The notes beneath the pieces were generated by a model. It ran no database searches and had not been told where the DNA came from. It saw only the letters and a list, made by a program, of their open reading frames with translations. Of a stretch of DNA of 64,000 bases, positions 61,901 to 64,000 are shown piece by piece (within the stretch, counting starts at the first letter, position 1; each line of letters opens with the position of its first letter). This DNA is from JBEBVQ01 sp037190845. Lineage in GTDB: Bacteria; Bacteroidota; Bacteroidia; Chitinophagales; Chitinophagaceae. The stretch covers positions 1 to 64,000 of the forward strand of contig JBBCJI010000003.1 in NCBI GenBank assembly GCA_037190845.1, written 5' to 3'. Made by a program: the position numbers and the translations under genes.

Positions 61901-62319
61901 AATAAAGCTTCGGGATAGGTAACGAGTACTTTTTTACGTACCTGCCCGCCTGTATTTGCAGTAGCGGGGCTCTTGCCAAATTTCGTCAGGGCTTCGGTAC
62001 GCAGCATTACGTGACTGCTATTGAATTCGCTGAAATTACCAGTCCTTTTAAAGGAATCCGGGAAGAAACAAATATCAAGTGCATTGGTAAGCTGCTCCAG
62101 ATCATTATGGAAGTATGCTGCTTCTTCTTTGTCTGTTAAAATAAAAACATGATTATAGTCCGACAATTGCCATACAGCAGCAGCCACAAAATTTACAGAG
62201 GCGCCCCTGAGATTATCAAGGTTAACACGGATCTTCTGACCGGGCAATAAGAATGCGGCCGCCAGTTGTTTCAGGCGGATATCATTCTGATACATTCCCA
62301 GCAATACCTGCAGGTTCAT
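58918..62319 (-). CDS. mfd: Transcription-repair coupling factor
   Basis: 1133 residues from the ATG at 62319; the frame can start at a TTG at 62331, but that TTG lies inside the promoter. Mfd releases stalled RNA polymerase and recruits UvrA. Visible parts: the UvrB-like N-terminal module (MRGGILDIYSYGNEHPYRIE), the RNA polymerase interaction domain (LQPGDYVTHIDHGIGRYSGL), and helicase motifs (Walker A VCGDVGFGKTEVAVRAAFKS near 605, DEEQKFGV near 706, TLTATPIPRTLQFSLMNARD, QLRGRVGRSNKKAFCYLL). The TRCF C-terminal domain comes last (ITERLALYTQLDDLESEADL). Family length is about 1100-1150, so it is complete. It carries its own promoter, close to the start codon. Confidence 0.97.
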   Translation of the reverse strand: MNLQVLLGMYQNDIRLKQLAAAFLLPGQKIRVNLDNLRGASVNFVAAAVWQLSDYNHVFILTDKEEAAYFHNDLEQLTNALDICFFPDSFKRTGNFSEFNSSHVMLRTEALTKFGKSPATANTGGQVRKKVLVTYPEALFEKVINPVAFSGNMIHIKVSETLDVDALLARLTTIGFRREDFVYEPGQFAMRGGILDIYSYGNEHPYRIELFGNEVDSIRIFNPETQLSERKLLLVSILPDIQTNPEDQDRVSLLDYLPDNTVIWAKDLDFTIGRLGKMEDELPEDIHTGKQAAVDYEEASLLTLTRNDFESADSWSRQVKERHLIEWYNHSLERLTGEAPTTVLQFATEEQPVFNRQFNMLIADLKQRSGQQYTSCIFAENPRQLERLRSIFEDLDAGINFIPIPVPVSKGFIDHEKKIVCYTDHQIFQRYHKYKLKQAYSKGKALTIRALRELQPGDYVTHIDHGIGRYSGLQKIEVNGNMQEAVRIIYRDNDVLYVNINSLHKISKYTGKEGSPPRVSKLGSDAWEKLKNKTKKQVKDIAADLIKLYARRKASEGFAHTPDTYLQTELEASFFYEDTPDQSKATADVKRDMEAPAPMDRLVCGDVGFGKTEVAVRAAFKSVTDSKQAAILVPTTILAFQHYQTFKERLQDFPCNVDYVNRFKSAKEKKDTLKRLEEGKIDIIIGTHALLGKDVKFKDLGLLVIDEEQKFGVAAKEKLREIKANVDTLTLTATPIPRTLQFSLMNARDLSIINTPPPNRQPVHTEILFFDEYAIRDAIYYETERGGQVYFVHNRVQSLPDMVSKIKTLCPDLEIAMAHGQLEGHKLEETLLAFIERKYDVLCCTNIVESGVDIPNANTIIINNAHQFGLSDLHQLRGRVGRSNKKAFCYLLAPPLSTLPGDSRKRLQTLEQFNELGSGFQIAMRDLDIRGAGNLLGGEQSGFIADIGFEMYQKILAEAMHELKSSDFKDLFKEELERKKDFVTDCTIDTDLEILIPDDYVESITERLALYTQLDDLESEADLQRFSDELRDRFGPLPPPVAALFVTIRCRRVARELGFEKLILKNRQMRLYFISNPESPYFESEVFDRIMRYIQTQVNNARLKQVGKNFMLVVEGVNNMDEVYQFLSRIEKP

Positions 62320-62328
62320 AAAAGTGTG

Positions 62329-62359
62329 CAAAGGTACGAATATTCGTGTGTAGGGGCAA
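62329..62359 (-). promoter_or_regulatory. Promoter of mfd with a 12-bp palindrome in the spacer
   Basis: The minus strand has TTG (62359-62357), a 20-base spacer and TACCTTTG (62336-62329), fitting the Bacteroidota consensus. The -7 element ends nine bases from the ATG at 62319. The spacer next to the -7 holds ACGAATATTCGT (62336-62347), a perfect 12-bp palindrome that could be a repressor site; no regulator is known for it. Confidence 0.65.
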
Positions 62360-62402
62360 CCCTTGCGGTTACCCCATGGGCAGAGGTGAATCCTGCCCCT
62401 AC
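62350..62402. repeat. Intergenic palindrome between mreD and mfd
   Basis: GTAGGGGCA (62350-62358) pairs with TGCCCCTAC (62394-62402). Inside, GGGG.AACC and GGTT.CCCC pair around CTTGC with one mismatch. The right arm contains the mreD stop codon (62399-62401) and the left arm contains the -33 bases of the mfd promoter. The word order GTAGGGGC-AACCCTTGCGGTT resembles a repeat motif I have seen in intergenic regions of many bacteria. Confidence 0.7.
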
Positions 62403-62941
62403 GGCCGGGCGGATTGTTTTGTAAACAACAGCAGGTATGTGATCACAAACAACATAGTTGTAACGGTAGATGCCAGTATCTTCAGCAGCAGATAACCAAT
62501 ATTGGTCAGGCTCCATAACTCAATGGTAAAGTATACCGTATGGTGCAGCAGGATGAGAAAAAAGCTGTACGTCAGAAAAGGGAACCACCCCATGTTCTTC
62601 ACGCCGGGCGACTGGCCGGCATATTCTTCCTGATTTTTCTGCAGCAACGCATTCAATACATTTGTACGTAAGTAGGCGATCAGCACAGTTGCCATGGCGT
62701 GCATCCCGACTGTATTCATAAAGGAGTCTACAGTGATACCGGCGATAAAGCCCAGGATCAGCAACAGCCATACCGGTGTACAGAAAGGCAGCAGCAGAAT
62801 GAACAACGGGTAGATCATCGGTATGAACAACGGAAAGCCGAGCGGCTGCGACCACCAGCGCAGCGGGATCTTGTTCAGGATCAGCACCTGGATCGCGATG
62901 ATAAGACAGAAACGCAGGAAGTTTTTTAAATAATCGCTCAT
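62399..62941 (-). CDS. mreD: Rod shape-determining protein MreD
   Basis: 180 residues, five or six membrane helices (LRFCLIIAIQVLILNKI, FIPMIYPLFILLLPFCTPVW, LLILGFIAGITVDSF, FFLILLHHTVYFTIELWSL, LASTVTTMLFVITYLLLF). The segments LIIAIQVLILNKI...WWSQPLGFPLF and GFIAGITVDSFMNTVGMHA are typical of Bacteroidota MreD. It is part of the elongasome that guides lateral peptidoglycan synthesis. Its ATG overlaps the mreC stop by four bases. The protein ends in KQSARP at the edge of the 62350-62402 palindrome, which supplies its stop codon. Confidence 0.92.
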   Translation of the reverse strand: MSDYLKNFLRFCLIIAIQVLILNKIPLRWWSQPLGFPLFIPMIYPLFILLLPFCTPVWLLLILGFIAGITVDSFMNTVGMHAMATVLIAYLRTNVLNALLQKNQEEYAGQSPGVKNMGWFPFLTYSFFLILLHHTVYFTIELWSLTNIGYLLLKILASTVTTMLFVITYLLLFTKQSARP

Positions 62942-63804
62942 TTCTTCTTTTTTACGGAGTCCTCAAGTGCCCGACGTTCCGGGATCAGATCATCCTGAAT
63001 GATATAGACATACTGGAGATTCCTGAAGTTGGTAGCAGGACTCAGGCGCAGATATTGCGTATTGTCTTTCTGACGAATCTCTATTCGCTCTACAATACCT
63101 ATCAGCAGATCGCGCGGGAAGATCGTGGAGTAGCTGGTTGTAAAAACAGAATCACCAATACTGACACGGATCTCCTGGGGTATGTCGCTCATAAACAATT
63201 CATCGGGGCGGGCGCCTTTCTCCCAGAACGCAAAGCTGAATGTACCATCCCTCAGGCGTGCACTTATGGGCTGTTTGGTATTCAGCACAGACAAAACCGT
63301 TGCAAAACGGGGGCTTACATTGGTCACTCTGCCTACAACCCCGGAGCCGGATACAACAGCCATGTTTTTGCGGATTCCATGGTCGCTACCGCGGTTGATC
63401 GTGATGTAGTTGTCGGCAGCGCTTACTGAATTACTGATCACGCGGGCTTTGTGATAAGTATATTGCGCATAGCGGACTACTGACGAGCTGTCGGCTCCAT
63501 CCATATATGCCCTTGTGACATTTTCCACCTGAACGGTATCAATGCTACTAAAGCGTGCAAGCAATTCACGGAGCTGTACGTTTTCGGAAAGCAAGCTGTC
63601 ATTCATCCGTCGCAAGCCAAAGTAATCTACGACAGCGCTTTGCCTGTCGTACATATAACCGGTGACCATATTCGCCGAGCTAAGCACGTCATTTCCCTGC
63701 ATCAGGTTTTGGGTACGGGCGATCAGAACAATGCAGATTATCTGCAACCCCAGGAAAAGAATGAGGTCGAAGAAACGGCGTATGAACAGTATGAAATTAT
63801 GCAC
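62938..63804 (-). CDS. mreC: Rod shape-determining protein MreC
   Basis: 288 residues. A membrane helix (LILFLGLQIICIVLIAR) is followed by a short coiled coil (RRMNDSLLSENVQLRELLAR) and the two beta-barrel domains of MreC (RVISNSVSAADNYITINRGS, HGIRKNMAVVSGSGVVGRVT, PRFATVLSVLNTKQPISARL, DLLIGIVERIEIRQ). It links cytoplasmic MreB filaments to the periplasmic cell-wall synthases. The C-terminus is basic (DSVKKKK). It is 107 bases downstream of mreB and overlaps mreD by four bases: a standard mreBCD unit. Confidence 0.95.
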   Translation of the reverse strand: MHNFILFIRRFFDLILFLGLQIICIVLIARTQNLMQGNDVLSSANMVTGYMYDRQSAVVDYFGLRRMNDSLLSENVQLRELLARFSSIDTVQVENVTRAYMDGADSSSVVRYAQYTYHKARVISNSVSAADNYITINRGSDHGIRKNMAVVSGSGVVGRVTNVSPRFATVLSVLNTKQPISARLRDGTFSFAFWEKGARPDELFMSDIPQEIRVSIGDSVFTTSYSTIFPRDLLIGIVERIEIRQKDNTQYLRLSPATNFRNLQYVYIIQDDLIPERRALEDSVKKKK

Positions 63805-63819
63805 CGGCGCTTTTTGCGA

Positions 63820-63886
63820 TTATTCGTTGAATTATTGGGCCGTTGAATCGTTGCGTAGTCAAATCGCTATATCATTCAACGAATAA
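63820..63886. repeat. Inverted repeat between mreB and mreC
   Basis: TTATTCGTTGAAT (63820-63832) pairs perfectly with ATTCAACGAATAA (63874-63886). Related words (GCCGTTGAATCGTT at 63839 and AACGGCTTAACGATT at 63886) repeat around it in inverted order. It fills most of the 107-base gap of a presumed operon. Confidence 0.6.
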
Positions 63887-63911
63887 ACGGCTTAACGATT
63901 AACCATAATCA

Positions 63912-64000
63912 TTACTTCATCAAAAATGGCATTTTGGCTATATTCTTCAGCGCCATACCGGTACCACGCACTACAGCGCGCAGCGGATCTTCCGCAACAT
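63912..64000 (-). CDS. mreB: Rod shape-determining protein MreB, C-terminal end
   Basis: The last 29 codons of a minus-strand gene entering from the right edge, ending in TAA at 63912-63914. The translation contains AEDPLRAVVRGTGMALKNIA and ends MPFLMK, matching the conserved C-terminus of MreB (AEDPL.AV..GTG..L..I), the bacterial actin that organises rod-cell elongation. Position upstream of mreC and mreD supports it. The rest lies beyond the window. Confidence 0.93.
   Translation of the reverse strand, partial: VAEDPLRAVVRGTGMALKNIAKMPFLMK

Overview
The window looks like a chromosomal segment of a gliding, T9SS-carrying member of the Bacteroidota, most likely Chitinophagaceae or a close relative. 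The reasons are: several very long secreted proteins ending in type A ('YPNP...') or type B (CHU_C-like) type IX secretion sorting domains; gldG and gldF gliding genes; Reg_prop/Y_Y_Y sensor kinases; a MurF-Alr fusion; a BatA/DUF4199/GT2 operon; and promoters of the Bacteroidota type (TTTG-N19-TAnnTTTG, best seen at 32793-32823). The genus is inference. I see no rRNA, tRNA, CRISPR array, IS element or prophage block.

Layout. 1-14 kb (minus strand): a truncated Ig-like surface protein, a LytTR response regulator with its propeller-type LytS-like kinase, then three secreted T9SS cargo proteins (FG-GAP/ASPIC, a seven-repeat CHU_C protein, an NHL/Ig protein). 14-20 kb (plus): a TPR histidine kinase with its NarL-type regulator, kynurenine 3-monooxygenase and recJ. 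20-31 kb (minus): an ORF6N protein, a giant YadA-head/S74 fibre protein of about 2,060 residues, a type A T9SS protein, a 425-residue protein that shares the fibre's N-terminal module, and a Crp/Fnr regulator. 31-33.5 kb (minus): an SpmA-SpmB fusion, a DUF4878 lipoprotein and a YiiX-like hydrolase. 33.7-36.5 kb (plus): polA. 36.6-38.8 kb (minus): a second seven-repeat T9SS protein. 39-51 kb (plus): a second TPR kinase/regulator pair, the operon BatA-like / degenerate dihydroorotase / DUF4199 / GT2, a TonB-dependent receptor-like barrel, asnB, and a decayed T9SS sorting-domain fragment. 51.6-64 kb (minus): murF-alr, a DUF4340 protein, gldG, gldF, a methyltransferase, mfd, mreD, mreC and the end of mreB.

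How it fits together: housekeeping genes (recJ, polA, mfd, murF-alr, mreBCD, asnB) alternate with cell-surface genes (secreted cargo, gliding ABC components, TonB-type barrel, fibre) and three two-component systems.

The most unusual non-coding feature is the number of long inverted repeats between genes. A 70-bp palindrome occurs twice, 38 kb apart (20075-20144 and 57954-58022). A perfect 54-bp palindrome with an FNR-like core lies beside the Crp/Fnr gene. A four-hairpin cluster precedes polA. Others fill the gaps at 46.7, 54.1, 62.4 and 63.8 kb. The most unusual coding features are the dihydroorotase homologue lacking its metal ligands, the six-module fibre protein, two secreted proteins with exactly seven repeats each, and the T9SS sorting-domain relic.
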